From the NCBI GenBank assembly GCA_963383645.1, contig OY726569.1:75719135-75783134 (forward strand): a DNA stretch of 64,000 nucleotides. Reading direction: 5' to 3'. Position 1 is the first letter of the stretch. Each line of letters begins with the position of its first letter. This document shows, piece by piece, positions 11,882 through 22,130 of the stretch. Origin of the DNA: Muscardinus avellanarius. Its lineage: Eukaryota; Chordata; Mammalia; Rodentia; Gliridae. A program made the position numbers and the translations under genes. The notes under the pieces are model-generated. The model saw nothing but the letters and a program-made list of their open reading frames with translations, had not been told where the DNA came from and ran no database searches.

Positions 11882-12100
11882 CAGGATGTGGAGGTCCAGT
11901 CCTGTAATCCCAGTACTTGGGAGGCTTAGACAAGAGGGTTGCAGATTTGAGACCAGCTTTGGCAATTTAGCAAGACTCTCAGCAACCTAGTGAGGCTTTG
12001 TTTAAAAAATAAATAAATAAATAAATAAATAAAAGGAGCTGGGGGTGTAGCTTAAAGGTAGAATGCCCTTGGGTTCAATCCCCAGTACTACAAAAAAAAA
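11882..12100 (+). mobile_element. B1-ID dimeric SINE, old copy
   Basis: B1 half with TCCTGTAATCCCAGTACTTG, an AAAT tetranucleotide run in the linker (about 12005-12033), and an ID half GGGGGTGTAGCTTAAAGGTA...GGTTCAATCCCCAGTACTAC. TSD decayed. Confidence 0.9.
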
Positions 12101-12764
12101 TGTTATCAGACAACAGGCCTTGCTGGGTCCCCCCATCCAGTTTGTTAGAAAGCAGGCCTATGCAGTGGAACCCCCAAAATAAATCCAAGAGGACAGGACT
12201 GGGGAGCGTCTGTCCAGGTACCTGAACACCTGGAGGTTCCCTGAAGGCGGCACACCTGGCAGGTGAGGCAGTTTCCCTTTCCCCATAGCTGTTCCTGTGC
12301 ACCTCACCATCTGTATCCTTTGCCATACGCTTTATCACAAACTGGCACTTTAGTGTTTCCCTGAGTTCTGTGGGCTTCCCGCAGCAACTTAATTGAACCC
12401 AAGAAGGAGGTTGTGGGAGCCCCCAATGTATAGCAGCTTGTCAGGAGCTCTGGGAAAGCAACCTAGGTTCACAACTGGCATCTAAAGTTGTGGGGGGAGA
12501 GACTGTCTTGGAACTGAGCCCTCGACCTGTGGGATCCGATGCAATCTCTGGGTGCCCGACATCAGAATTGACCCGGAGGACACCCAGGTGGTGCAGAGGC
12601 CACTGCTGCAGAGTTGCTTGCTGGTAGGAGAAATCCCTACCCCTTTAGGTTCACACATGACTCCCTGTCTGCTGTGGTGTCAGAGCAGAAGGAAGACAGA
12701 CTTGTTTCTTCTTGTACACACAAGGTCGAAGGAACTTGTTTCTGTGGTTTTTCTGTCTATTGTA
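12101..12764. other. Unique sequence, nothing recognised
   Basis: About 660 bp with no repeat or coding signal recognised. Confidence 0.5.
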
Positions 12765-13118
12765 TTCTTAAAGCTGTATTGAGGTATAATTTATAATACT
12801 GTAAAATTCATTCATTTTTAAGTGTACCATTCAATAATGTTACAATCTTGACAGAGCTCTGCAACCATGACTACAATCTCCCAACATTTTCACTGCCCCT
12901 TAAAGGAACCTGTGTTCCTTTATGGGGCAGTGAAATGGATATAATACCTATTTTAGGCAACCGCCAGGTGTTTTGTATCTCTATAGATTTGCTCTTTCTG
13001 GACATTTCATTCAAAGGGAAATATGCAATCTGTGTCCTCTTGTGTCTGGCTTCTTTCACTCTTTGCAAGGTACTTTTGAGGCTTACCCACGGAGAGGCAT
13101 GTATCATAATTGTACTCC
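12765..13118 (-). mobile_element. Old L1M 3' end with a fold-back
   Basis: Complement of an L1M 3' end: GCTGTATTGAGGTATAATTT, AGTGTACCATTCAATAATGT, then TCTGGACATTTCATTCAAAG. A near-perfect inverted repeat at 12888-12935 interrupts the expected order. Confidence 0.8.
12888..12935. repeat. 48-nt near-perfect inverted repeat
   Basis: Two 22-nt arms (12888-12909 and 12914-12935) are reverse complements with one mismatch around a 4-nt loop. The left arm starts TTTCACTGCCCC and the right ends GGGGCAGTGAAA. The left arm fits the L1M order, so the right looks like a copied-back strand. Confidence 0.95.
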
Positions 13119-13335
13119 CCTTTTTTTTTTTTTTTGAGGTACTGAGGATGGAACCTAGGGACATTCTACCTCCAAGCTACACTCCCAGTCCTATTTTTTA
13201 TTCTTTATTTCGAAACAAGGTCTCACTAAGTTGCAAAGGGCCTCACTAAGTAGCTGAGGCTGTTCATGAACCATGATCCTCCTGTCCCAGCTTCCCCAAG
13301 CTTGGGATTACAAGCATGTGCCACCACACCCAGTT
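13119..13335 (-). mobile_element. B1-ID dimeric SINE, antisense
   Basis: T run, GGTACTGAGGATGGAACCTA, linker TTTTTTATTCTTTATTTCGA, then GGGATTACAAGCATGTGCCA. The flanks AATTGTACTCC and AAGTGTACTTC are a plausible decayed TSD. Confidence 0.9.
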
Positions 13336-13732
13336 AAGTGTACTTCTTATAGGCTTAAAGCCTATGAAACAAAAAACAAAAACATTTTCTTTTTCTGCAG
13401 CAATGTATTCCTATGGCAGCAGCTGAATCCAGTTTGCAGTTTTCTCAGCTCCAGTGAACTAGCTACACTGCCTCCCCCTCAGAGACAAGGACCAGCTGGT
13501 ACCTCCTCCTTAAGAGGTCCCTCCTTTCAGTTTCTAAATGCTAACTCTTCCCTTTGTTCCCAGGGCCCCAGGGTTAACAGCTATTTCAGGCTTCTGCTAA
13601 CTCTGTGATGCAGGAGAGCTCTTTTTAACAATTCTGCACATAATCAGAATGTCTTTATTTTGGGTTCTCTCTGTTCAAATAACTGTTATGGTTTCTGTCT
13701 CTTGACTCTCCTAATTTTAATGTGTCATCAAA
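13336..13732. other. Unique sequence, nothing recognised
   Basis: About 400 bp with no feature recognised. Confidence 0.5.
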
Positions 13733-14045
13733 CATATTTTATTTATTTTTGGTACTGGAGATTGAACCCAAAGGCATTCTACCCCTGCCTTTTTTATTTT
13801 TAATTTTGAGACAGGGTCCCACTAAGTTGCCCAAGGCTCACCTCAAACTTGCAATTTTCCCACCTCAGCCTCCCAAGCCACTGTGCCTGGCCATCAAATA
13901 TCTTTAAAAAGCAAGCAAAGAAACAAACAAAAATACCCAGGTTTCACTAAATTGCTTAAGCCAGCCTCAAATCTAGGATCCTTTTGTCTCAGCCTTCCAA
14001 GTACTGGAATTACAGGCGTGTGTGTCTGGAATTACAGGCTGGCTA
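13733..14045 (-). mobile_element. Two antisense SINE copies, both incomplete
   Basis: The first (13733-13895) has the ID and B1 complements but lacks parts of both. The second (about 13930-14040) is a B1-half fragment in which GGAATTACAGGC occurs twice. Old, diverged copies. Confidence 0.8.
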
Positions 14046-14640
14046 GGACTCTCTTAAATACCTTTTATGATGTTTCACTGTGGCCCCTGTTTGAGCTGAA
14101 GGTGAGCATATGAGTCAGGGTGGACAAACCAGATTCCTTCTCCATGACTCTTTTAAAATGAAGCTTGGCTACTGGAGGGAGGTGAGTTGTGCCTCCTTCC
14201 TTTCTTTTGGCGAAGCTGGGGTGACGGTGGCCTGGGAACTGTCTGTGCCCTGGTTCCAGCTGTCTGAGAGAGCAGTCCTGGAAGAAACAGCCTTCCTGCA
14301 GGAAGGGCAAATGCAAAAGCTCTATGGCCAGCTTCCTCACAGCCCTGGAGTCCTGATTCCACAGGACAGTCTCCGTAGCAGCCCTGATCTACCCTCCCAC
14401 AGCCGAACTGCAAACTGCGTGGGCTAACCTCTCTAATAAATGTCCCCTCCTTCCACCCACCCAAGCCCAATTTAGACAAGTTGAGTTTCTATCCCTGGCA
14501 ACCTCAGGAATGCAAAATAAAACGCTGAGGATCTGACTCTTTGCCTCTGAATCTGTTGCTCCATGCTTTGAATTTTTCCAATGCCAATTTGGATTTTTCC
14601 TGGCCAGTTTCCATCTTTAATCCTAGACGCAGCTTCGGGC

Positions 14641-14675
14641 TGCCTGCAGGGGGCGCAGTGCCATCTAGCCAGGAA
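14641..14675 (+). promoter_or_regulatory. Candidate CTCF site, two overlapping cores
   Basis: CCTGCAGGGGGCGC (14643-14656) fits the CTCF core CCASYAGRKGGCRS at 13 of 14 positions on the + strand. Immediately to the right, the minus strand reads CTAGATGGCAC (within 14657-14671), the last eleven positions of the same consensus. The two cores face opposite ways and almost touch. Motif evidence only. Confidence 0.55.
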
Positions 14676-14718
14676 AGCTCTGTAGCCTGGAGGTGTGGCT
14701 GCTCACACCTTGGCTCTG

Positions 14719-14759
14719 ATTGGCTCTATGCAAATCAGCAAGCGCTAATATGCTGATTT
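14719..14759. promoter_or_regulatory. Inverted CCAAT box, octamer and 9-bp palindrome
   Basis: ATTGG (14719-14723) is an inverted CCAAT box. ATGCAAAT (14728-14735) is an exact octamer (POU) site. AAATCAGCA (14732-14740) and TGCTGATTT (14751-14759) form a perfect inverted repeat with a 10-nt spacer. No transcript start is evident, so an enhancer is as likely as a promoter. Confidence 0.35.
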
Positions 14760-14989
14760 TTGGCTGTGGTTTGTGCGTCAGCTGGCACTGCCACCTCCAC
14801 CCACCCATTGACCTGCAGGTTTTACAGAGAAATAAATTAGGCAACTGTACCGTGGTGGCCTCTCCGGGAGGTGGGCAGCTCTCGTGCGTTGTTGATGAGG
14901 TGCTACAGCCAGAACTGGAAATTAGAGTCATAATTCATGTATTCATGCGCTTTCTAGTGCATTCCTCACTGTTTTCCCTTCTCTTTTGG

Positions 14990-15105
14990 TGCCTAATAAT
15001 AACCAAGCTGCCATTTATTGAACGCTTACCACCTGCCAGGCGCTGCGCTAAGTATTTCTTCATGCATTTTAATCTCACAGCCCAGGGAGGTAGATAACCT
15101 TTCTA
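14990..15105 (+). mobile_element. MIR SINE relic
   Basis: CATTTATTGAACGCTTACCACCTGCCAGGC followed by an AATCTCACAGCCC-like block matches the MIR core in sense. Ancient and diverged. Confidence 0.7.
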
Positions 15106-15109
15106 AGGC

Positions 15110-15480
15110 AAACTTTTAAATTTTAGAGCGGTTTTTAATTTACAGAAACATGGCAAAGATAGTGCGGGGAGTTCCTGTACGCTTCGCACCCAGCTTCCCC
15201 TGTTACTAAATCTCGCGCTCTGGTGATCCGTTTGTCATAACCGATGATTCAGTATCGGTGCTCAATTGTTAAGTCCACGCGGTATTCAGCTTGCCTTGGC
15301 TTGACGTAATGTTCTTTCTCCGTGCAGGATCCCATCCAGTGATGCCAGATCGCATTTAGTTTCCTCTTGGCTGTGACGGTTTCTTGGGCTTTCCTTATTT
15401 CTGAGGATTTTGTAGTGATGGGGAATGATGGTCAGGATATTGTGTAGACTACTCCTATTTTGTAATTTGGTGTTCTTCTC
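15110..15480 (-). mobile_element. Old L1M 3'UTR
   Basis: Complement of an L1M 3' region: ATTTACAGAAACATGGCAAA, CACCCAGCTTCCCCTGTTAC, GGATCCCATCCAGTGATGCC, CCTCTTGGCTGTGACGGTTT. No frame. Confidence 0.72.
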
Positions 15481-15554
15481 ATGATTAGACTAGTTGATGT
15501 GTGAGAAGCACAGAGGCATTTTTATCATGTCATATCAAGAGCACATACTATCTA

Positions 15555-16010
15555 TATGACTTTGTTTTTGTACTGGGAATTGAACTCAGGGGCATTTGAC
15601 CTCCAGCCCCCTTTTCTTTCTTTTTTCTTTTTTTTTTTCTTTCTTTTTCTCTTTCTTTCCTTCTTTCTTTCTTTCTTCCTTTTTTGTGGTACTGGGGTTC
15701 CTGGAAACCCTTCTACCTCTGTCTTACACTCTCAGACCTATTTTTATTCTTTTTTTTTTAAATTCGGAAACAGGGTCTCTTAAGCCAGCGCGGCTGGCTT
15801 CGAACCTGCGCAATCCTCCTGTCTCCGCCTCCCAAGCGCGGGGATTACAAGCATGCGCCACCATGCCCTGCTTTTTATTTTTTATTTTGAAATAGGGTCT
15901 TGCTAAGTTGTTCCTAAATTGCTGCCGCTGGCCGTAAGCCTGTGATCCTCCTTTTTCAACCTCCCAAATCCTGGGATTACAGGCCTGCGCCTCCACACCC
16001 TGCTGACTTG
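15555..16010 (-). mobile_element. Outer antisense SINE, split by a younger SINE
   Basis: The ID complement (TACTGGGAATTGAACTCAGG) is at about 15565-15612 and the B1 half with part of the linker at about 15872-16010. The gap is filled by a pyrimidine run and the inner SINE. Confidence 0.85.
15613..15870 (-). mobile_element. Inner antisense SINE (hairpin subfamily) with pyrimidine-rich tail
   Basis: A TTTC/TTTCC-type run (15613-15683) is the mutated A-rich tail on the other strand. Then come GGTACTGGGGTTCCTGGAAA and TTAAGCCAGCGCGGCTGGCT, the two subfamily markers. It sits in the linker of the outer copy in the same orientation. Confidence 0.88.
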
Positions 16011-16449
16011 CCACTTTTGATTTGACCTTGATCATCTGGCTGAGGAAGGGTACGTCACTTTTCTCCATTATGTAGCTAGACCCTTTCCCTTTTCATATAT
16101 ATATCTATAAAATAATTTGGAATCACTATGCATGGAAGATTTGTCTCTTTTCACCCATTTGCTCAAATTATCACTCATTTATATCAAAATGGTCTCAAGG
16201 TTATAATCTACTACTACTTTATGTTGTTACTCAGATCATCCCAGTGCTGGCTTTGAGGGCTCTTTGGTTTTCCCCATCAACACCATCTTTATTGTGGGTT
16301 GGACTGTGTTTTGTTTTTAAGTACTTTCTTACTCTCAGGTACTCTTAAGATGTCCCAGCTCTGAATCAGCCATTCTTCTCGGGACCCCTACTTTCTTTTA
16401 TTGGAGAACAGTGCTAGAAACTAAGACCTGGGCAGTAGGTATGCTCAGG
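16011..16449. other. Unique sequence, nothing recognised
   Basis: AT-rich unique sequence of about 440 bp. No feature recognised. Confidence 0.5.
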
Positions 16450-16535
16450 TAGATAGAATTTTATCCTGCTTTTACAGAGAAGGAAATTGAAGTGTGGAGA
16501 GGATTAAATAATTTCCCAAAGTCACGTGGTTGTGT
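16450..16535 (+). mobile_element. MIR relic (3' part)
   Basis: TTTTACAGAGAAGGAAATTG followed by AATTTCCCAAAGTCACGTGG matches the MIR block between the core and the tRNA-like end. Confidence 0.6.
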
Positions 16536-16701
16536 TACTTCTAACTCGTTTTATTAGAAAGCATCATCTCCTCCCTCTAATTATTAACCTCACACTCAGC
16601 ACATTGTGTCCAGGTTGTAGGAAGAGAGGAGAGACTGTGCCCATACAATGCCTGCTCCTACAGCTGTGGGAGCTGTGGTTATTGTTATTATTGCTTCATG
16701 T

Positions 16702-16712
16702 TCTCTCTCTCT

Positions 16713-16777
<65 letters not shown>

Positions 16778-16784
16778 TGTGTGT
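16702..16784. repeat. Compound (CT)n-(GT)n microsatellite
   Basis: CT units from 16702 to 16760 with one CCAT interruption, then 12 GT units to 16784. It abuts the tail side of the antisense SINE on its right. Confidence 0.97.
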
Positions 16785-16785
16785 A

Positions 16786-16920
16786 CACCTCCAGCCCTGT
16801 TTTATTTTTTATTTTGAAAGAGTCTTGCTAAATTGCTGAGGCCGGCTGCAAACCTGCAATCCTCCTGTCTCTGCCTCCCAAGTACTAGGATTAGAAGCGT
16901 GCACCACCATGCCCATCTCA
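16786..16920 (-). mobile_element. Antisense SINE, mainly the B1 half
   Basis: A remnant of the ID half (ACCTCCAGCCCTG) is followed by linker and the full B1 complement ending GCGTGCACCACCATGCCCAT. Most of the ID half appears replaced by the neighbouring microsatellite. Confidence 0.82.
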
Positions 16921-17633
16921 TATTCTCCTTTTGTAAAAAAAAAAAAAAAAAAAAAAAAGTCAGTGTGCGTGCATGCACACATGGGGAAAGAAGCTCCCAG
17001 GCACATCTCCATGTGCAGCTAAGTGGACTAGGAATCTGCCCAGTCTCCCTCATGTTCATCTCCAAGTAGGACAACCGCATGTCCAAGAGCTGAGTCGCAA
17101 CATTCTAGTCTCTGCCAGGCCGCCAGCAGCCGGGGAGCAAGAGAGCAAGTCCACGCTGCCAACAGCACCAGCACCTGCAGCTGCAACCCCTCCCTGGCCT
17201 GGGTGTGTTGTTGAGGAGGAGGTTGAAGGGGAGAGAGTTCTGGAAACTGCCAGAACTCAGCTTATAATCAGCAGGGATGGGAGGCCTGAGAAAGAAGCAA
17301 TGGAGCCAGCCAGGGGAAGTGGAGCAATCACAGGCCTGCAGGTGGGGTTTGGGTCTGCTGCTTGTCCTGCCTGTGATGACTGTCCGAGGTGGGCTGTCCA
17401 GAGCACCAGTTAGACCCGAGTGCAGCCTGGAGTCCTGGAGCAGTGCCCCCTCGCGCTGGCTCCTTTGTCCCCCTTCAGTCTGGGCAGCGCCCTTTCCTGG
17501 AAACTGGCTCCCTTCCCTCTGGTGTTTTCTGTTGTTTCTGATGTCCGCACTGGGAGGGTGGCGTGGGTGCGCCCTGCCACCTTCTCGGGCACCCGCCACC
17601 CAAGCCAAGGCTGCCCTTTGCCCAGTTGATGGC
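16921..17633. other. Unique sequence, GC-rich; nothing recognised
   Basis: Begins with an A run (about 16936-16958). Overlapping frames of 138-188 codons occur on both strands, a sign of GC-rich DNA with few stops rather than of a gene. No domain recognised. Confidence 0.45.
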
Positions 17634-17703
17634 CTTGAGGCCCTCAGCAACTTTGCAAGACCCTGTCTCAAAATACAAAATAAAAAGGGCTAGAGGAATC
17701 CCC

Positions 17704-17765
<62 letters not shown>

Positions 17766-17850
17766 TAAAGTAAATGCAATAATAAAAAGGGTTGGGGTGT
17801 ATCTTGGAGATAGAATGCCCCTGGGTTCAATCCCCAGTACACCCCCCTCC
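17634..17850 (+). mobile_element. SINE copy interrupted by a long CA run
   Basis: A partial B1 end (CTCAGCAACTTTGCAAGACC), a partial ID half (GAATCCCCAGTAAC), the CA run, then a second ID half (GGGTTGGGGTGTATCTTGGA...GGTTCAATCCCCAGTACA). Two collapsed copies or a local duplication. Confidence 0.8.
17708..17761. repeat. (CA)n microsatellite, 27 units
   Basis: Uninterrupted CA dinucleotides directly after the sequence CCCCAGTAA of an ID half, again a SINE-tail origin. Confidence 0.98.
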
Positions 17851-19166
17851 CCACAAAAGAGTCTGGAGTTGGGGCCAGTGGGGAGCATTCCCGGGGGGAG
17901 CCTCTTCCCAGAGCTGGCTGGATAGTTTACCTCCCTCTCCAGCTAGTGGGTTGGGGGTGGAGGTGGTGGGGGCTGAGTTCAGCAGGAGCTCTCAGGGTGG
18001 GCTGCTGGGGCTGGTGGTGGGGGCTCATCTGCAGCCTCCCACCCTGGGTTAGACTCTGGCTGGCAGTCACAGCTCTCTTCCCCTCCCCATGGGGAAAGAA
18101 GTTGTCTCTGCAGCTGTGTCTGCCTCCCCCCAGCCCCTACCCCAGCAGCACAGGCCCCTCTCTCACACGCAGGCCTGAGGTTGGGGTGCCCCAGAAGCAC
18201 TGGGCTCCAGGAGGGATCTCCTCAGCACACCCCGGTGGCCTCCTGCACCGTCCAGGGAGGCCTGAGCAGAATGTGCACTCTGTCCTGTGTCGATCCCTCC
18301 CTCCTGCCACACGCGTTTGCCAAGAGCCTGCCACACGCCAGACACCAAGCTAGGCGCCAGTGCTCCTTCCTTTCCAAATTGCATAGGAATGAAGCTGCGA
18401 TCAAAGATGTGGTCACGAGGGAACTTGGAGTGGGCTTGCGGGGTGGACCCTGTCCCTCCCACCCCAGTCCCGCACCCTGCCCCCCAGTCCTCATCTCATG
18501 GCAGGGTGCCAGAGAGTGTCTTTTCAGGTCTGGGTGTCCCAGCAATGGGAATAGAGCGGGCTGTGCCAGCAGCCAGCCTCTGTGGGGCTGGGACTACGAA
18601 GCCAGCAGGCTGCTTGGGCGTAGCTGGGGTGGAAGGAGGCGTCCTGGGGCTGGAGACTGGAAAGCAAACCAGACTGGAAAGCGGGCCAGTGGGACGGGGT
18701 GGGAGCAGCGAGCAGGAGGCACTTTGTCGGGCACTGGCCCAGGAGCCAGCTTGCCACTCTCAGCTCTGGGCCGCGGGGCAGGGAAAGCAGGGCCTGTGCC
18801 AGGCAGCTCACATATGAACAAAGAACCAGGCAGAACTGGGGAGTGGTAGAGTGTTGAGAGACACCAAGACTCCCTGCCTGAAACCCTTTGCGGCCCACCG
18901 TGGCCTTCCGTCTATCATCCCCGTTGTCAGACAACTTCAGAGATCTTTTTACACCCTCCTCCATGGCACTAACCAGTTTTTCATTATAAGTTAGTGCAGT
19001 GCTTGGTGGCATTTGATGCCCAGAGAGCGCACTGTCTTGTGTGTGCACCTCACCGTAGCGGGTACGGTGGAGGGGCTTCTGGGCAGTTGATGAGGCTCCG
19101 GCTCCATGATGCTCCCCACACAGCGCCTGCTACGGCTGCAGCCATATAGCATTCTCAAAATAAGAG
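17851..19166. other. GC-rich unique sequence, nothing recognised
   Basis: 1.3 kb, relatively GC-rich. It has overlapping frames up to 222 codons (18181-18849 +) and 174 codons (18524-19048 -) in conflicting frames. I recognise no protein, splice structure or domain and call no gene; an unannotated exon cannot be excluded. Confidence 0.4.
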
Positions 19167-19167
19167 C

Positions 19168-19284
19168 CGGGCTGGGTGTGTGGTGGTGCAGGCCTGTAAT
19201 CCCAGGACTTGGGAGGCTCACAAGTTTAAATCCAGCCTCAGCCATTTAGTGAAGCAGCAACTAAGTAAGACCCTGAAAAAAAAG

Positions 19285-19321
<37 letters not shown>

Positions 19322-19337
19322 TGTGTGTGTGTGTATG

Positions 19338-19399
<62 letters not shown>

Positions 19400-19460
19400 T
19401 GAGGGTATAGCCCAGCGGTAGAAGGTCCCTGGGTTCCATCCCCAGTACCACATAAATAAA
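19168..19460 (+). mobile_element. B1-ID SINE with an expanded TA repeat in its linker
   Basis: The B1 half (19168-19280) and ID half (GGCTGAGGGTATAGCCCAGC...CATCCCCAGTACCACA, then TAAA units) are both present. The linker has become a 113-nt TA/TG tract. Confidence 0.9.
19285..19397. repeat. (TA)n-(GT)n-(TATG)n-(TA)n tract
   Basis: About 17 TA units, then GCGTGTGTGTGTGTGTATGT, then about 30 TA units. It lies between the halves of one SINE. Confidence 0.97.
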
Positions 19461-19521
19461 TAAATAACTTGAATATCTAAGACATGGAGACAGGGTTATG
19501 ATTTCTTTTCTCATTCTAAAT

Positions 19522-19777
19522 AAAAGATTGACTTTTGGCCAGGCGTGGTGGCGCATGCTTGTAATCCCCACACTTGGGAGGCTGAGACAGGAGGATCACA
19601 CAGGTTCGAAGCCAGCCTCAGATACTTAGTGAGGCTCTCAGCAACTTAGTGAGACCCTGTTTCCAAATAAAATATAAAAAATAGGTCTGGGAGTATAGCC
19701 CAGAGGTAGAAAGCCTCTGGGTTCCATCCTCAGTACCACAAAAAAAAAAAAAAAAAAAAAAAAAAGATTGACTTTTG
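19522..19777 (+). mobile_element. Full-length B1-ID SINE with 16-bp TSD
   Basis: TSD AAAAGATTGACTTTTG at 19522-19537 and 19762-19777, perfect. The body is a long-subfamily copy with an uninterrupted A tail of about 28. The perfect TSD and pure tail suggest a recent insertion. Confidence 0.96.
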
Positions 19778-20299
19778 TACTTAGCTTGGTATTTGTAACT
19801 TTTCTTACCAAGGATTCCCAAATAAGGATCAGGGCCCTGTAAAAGTTGGCTCTGCCCTTACCGGGAATGCAGTGAAATGGTATTGAGTGGATAGAGAATG
19901 AGTCAATGAATACATCAAGAGTAATTAGAGAGAAAGCCAGGCCTAGAAAAAACGGGCCAGTGCCAATAATACTCCGGGGACCGTCCCACTTCTCCAGGCA
20001 TCTGCTCAGCTGCAGGCAGGGAGTGACCCACCCAGTGGCCTTGGCAGCTCCTCTGAGCTTCGGAGCGGAGCATTGGTCCACAGAACACTCGGGGCTTGGA
20101 TCTGCCTGCAACCAGAACCAGGTGGCTTCCTGGGCCCCTAGCTTGCCGAGCAGCTCCCCTCTCACTCTGCTAATTGCATCGGGTGGCTTGGAAGAGGGTG
20201 CAGACACTTGGTGTTCACTTTGAGAAGCCTAGAAAGTTTCACTTCTCCTCTCTGAAATGGGGAAAGAACTCTGCTTTGCTTTTTTTTTTTTTTTTTTTT
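19778..20299. other. Unique sequence, nothing recognised
   Basis: About 500 bp ending in a T run (20279-20302). No feature recognised; the 189-codon frame on the minus strand begins in this stretch and runs into the SINE. Confidence 0.5.
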
Positions 20300-20520
20300 T
20301 TTGAGTAGTTTTAGGTCCACAGCAAACCACGAGGAAAGGACAGATATTTCCTATAAACTCCTTGCCCCACATATTACATACAGGGTCTCCCCAGCATCAG
20401 CACCCCGCACCCATCGGTATGGTACTTTTGTTTCAATGGTTGGACCTACACTGGCACTCCCGAGTCCATAGTCTCACAGTCGCATTAGGGCTGACTCTCA
20501 GTGTTGTGCATCATAGGAAG
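20300..20520 (-). mobile_element. Old L1M 3'UTR
   Basis: Complement of an L1M 3' region: GAGTAGTTTTAGGTCCACAG, then GGTACTTTTGTTTCAATGGT and GTGTTGTGCATCATAGG. Confidence 0.68.
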
Positions 20521-21439
20521 ACTCACTTTTTGTAGAGAATAGATTCCGCACCTGAAATCCCTGAGACATAACATGTGGCAGTTGCCAAGTAAAGCTTATT
20601 CTGCTTCTAATTTTCACTAGACTCTCCCAAGAACCACCAGGTTAGACAGGAAGCTTGATGGCACTCCATTAAAGAGCTGGCTTGGCTTGGGGCAGCATTG
20701 CACAATCTGCGTCACCGCTCTGACCAGAACTCGTCTTAACATGCTCCTGAGGTGGGTCGGGTCAGTCGGTGTCCCATCCTCCCTGTCTCCTGTTTCAGAC
20801 TAAACAATGGAGAAGGAGCCATGCTGCCTTCCTACCCCCAGGTAACTTGTGATGATGAGTGCTTGCCACGTAGTTTCAAGAGCTACTGTTTCTTTGGGTG
20901 GAATGTTGTCCTACAAGTTACGGTGTGGAGGGATGCTGCCAGGGAGGTTGGCCAGGGCTTGGCGTTGGTTTGAAACACATGGTGCCTCTTCTGCGGTACA
21001 AAGATCTTGGCCAGAGTTCTGACGATGGAAAAGAGAAGGCGGCTCCAAAGTTTCCCTAGGCAGCAGGGGAGACCAAGAGTGGCGGGTGCTACCAGCTGTC
21101 CACCAGAGCCCACTCCATCCTTCTCCAAAAGCAGGGTTGCAGTTCCCAGTCCCCGACAGAGAGGTGTAGCCATGTGACCCAGGTGTGGCTCAGAAAACAT
21201 TGCTCAGTGCCTGCCTTGAGCTTCTTGCTCCTTGCTGGCCGCCATTAGGACTTAATGGCCTATTGTGAACAGGCAGGTAGTGACAGTGGCCTAAAGTTTG
21301 CCAAGCTACCTGCCAGCCTGGGTCCCTGGATGACTTCATGCAGCAGAGTCCACCTATCCATCTTGAATTTATCTGTGCGTGCAAAATGGACTTCTACCTG
21401 GTTTGGGTCCTTGCATTTTTAATGCTAACATTACTGTTT
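20521..21439. other. Unique sequence, nothing recognised
   Basis: About 900 bp without recognised repeats or coding signals. Confidence 0.5.
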
Positions 21440-22130
21440 CAAGGTATCATTTATATACGGTAAAATACACAGATCTTAGGGGGGTACGGTTTGATGAAGA
21501 TGAGCAAAAGTGCACACCCCAATAACCATCAGCCCAACGCTCTATAGGCTGTTCCCATCTGCCCCAGAAGTTCTTTCATTACCTTGCTGAGCCGTCCCTC
21601 CCTCTGCCCTCTTCCACCTCTCCCCCATTCTCCTGACTTCTATTGACATAGATTCATCTTGCCTATCCTTAAACTTCCTATAAGTGGAATCAAGTATGCT
21701 CTCTTGTTTCTGGTTTCTTTCATTCAGTATAATGACTTTGAGATTCATCCATGATGTTCAATGTTGTTGAGAGTTCTTTTTGATCACTGAGTAGAATTCA
21801 GATGCATGAATATGCCACACACTGTTTATCCTTTCTTTTATTGGTGGACATTTGGATTGTTTCCACTTTGCCTATTAGGAATAAGGTGGCTAAAAAAAGT
21901 CTTCTATGGGTCCTTTTGTAGACATGTGTTTTTAATCCTCCTGGATCAATTTCTGGGAGTGGAACTGTTGTATCATAGTTTTGGATAGCATAAGCATCAC
22001 ACAGGTGCATGTTAAACGGGATTAGAAACTGGCATTCAGTTTTCCAAACACCCCCTCCTGCAGTGAATGAGAATACAGTCACGCAGCATCCTTGCCAACA
22101 CGTGGTAGCTCCAGTCCTTTTCAATTTTAT
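21440..22130 (-). mobile_element. Old L1M 3' end including ORF2 C-terminus
   Basis: Complement of L1M: CTTCCTATAAGTGGAATCAA, TCTGGTTTCTTTCATTCAGT, GGTGGACATTTGGATTGTTT, GGAGTGGAACTGTTGTATCA. No frame survives. Confidence 0.82.

Larger units (their letters stand above)
14046..14989. other. Unique sequence with a cluster of regulatory-like motifs
   Basis: Repeat-free for about 940 bp. It contains the CTCF-like site at 14641-14675 and the CCAAT/octamer/palindrome cluster at 14719-14759. No exon recognised. Confidence 0.5.

Noticed and set aside
17105..17671. 188-codon frame, minus strand
   Set aside because: Overlaps plus-strand frames of similar length and ends in SINE sequence; no recognised protein.
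18181..18849. 222-codon open frame, + strand, and overlapping frames on both strands
   Set aside because: Sits in GC-rich DNA where several frames are open at once on both strands; no domain, no splice structure, no repeat of a known protein.
19638..20207. 189-codon frame, minus strand
   Set aside because: C-terminal third is the complement of a recent SINE and its A tail; the remainder has no recognised domain.
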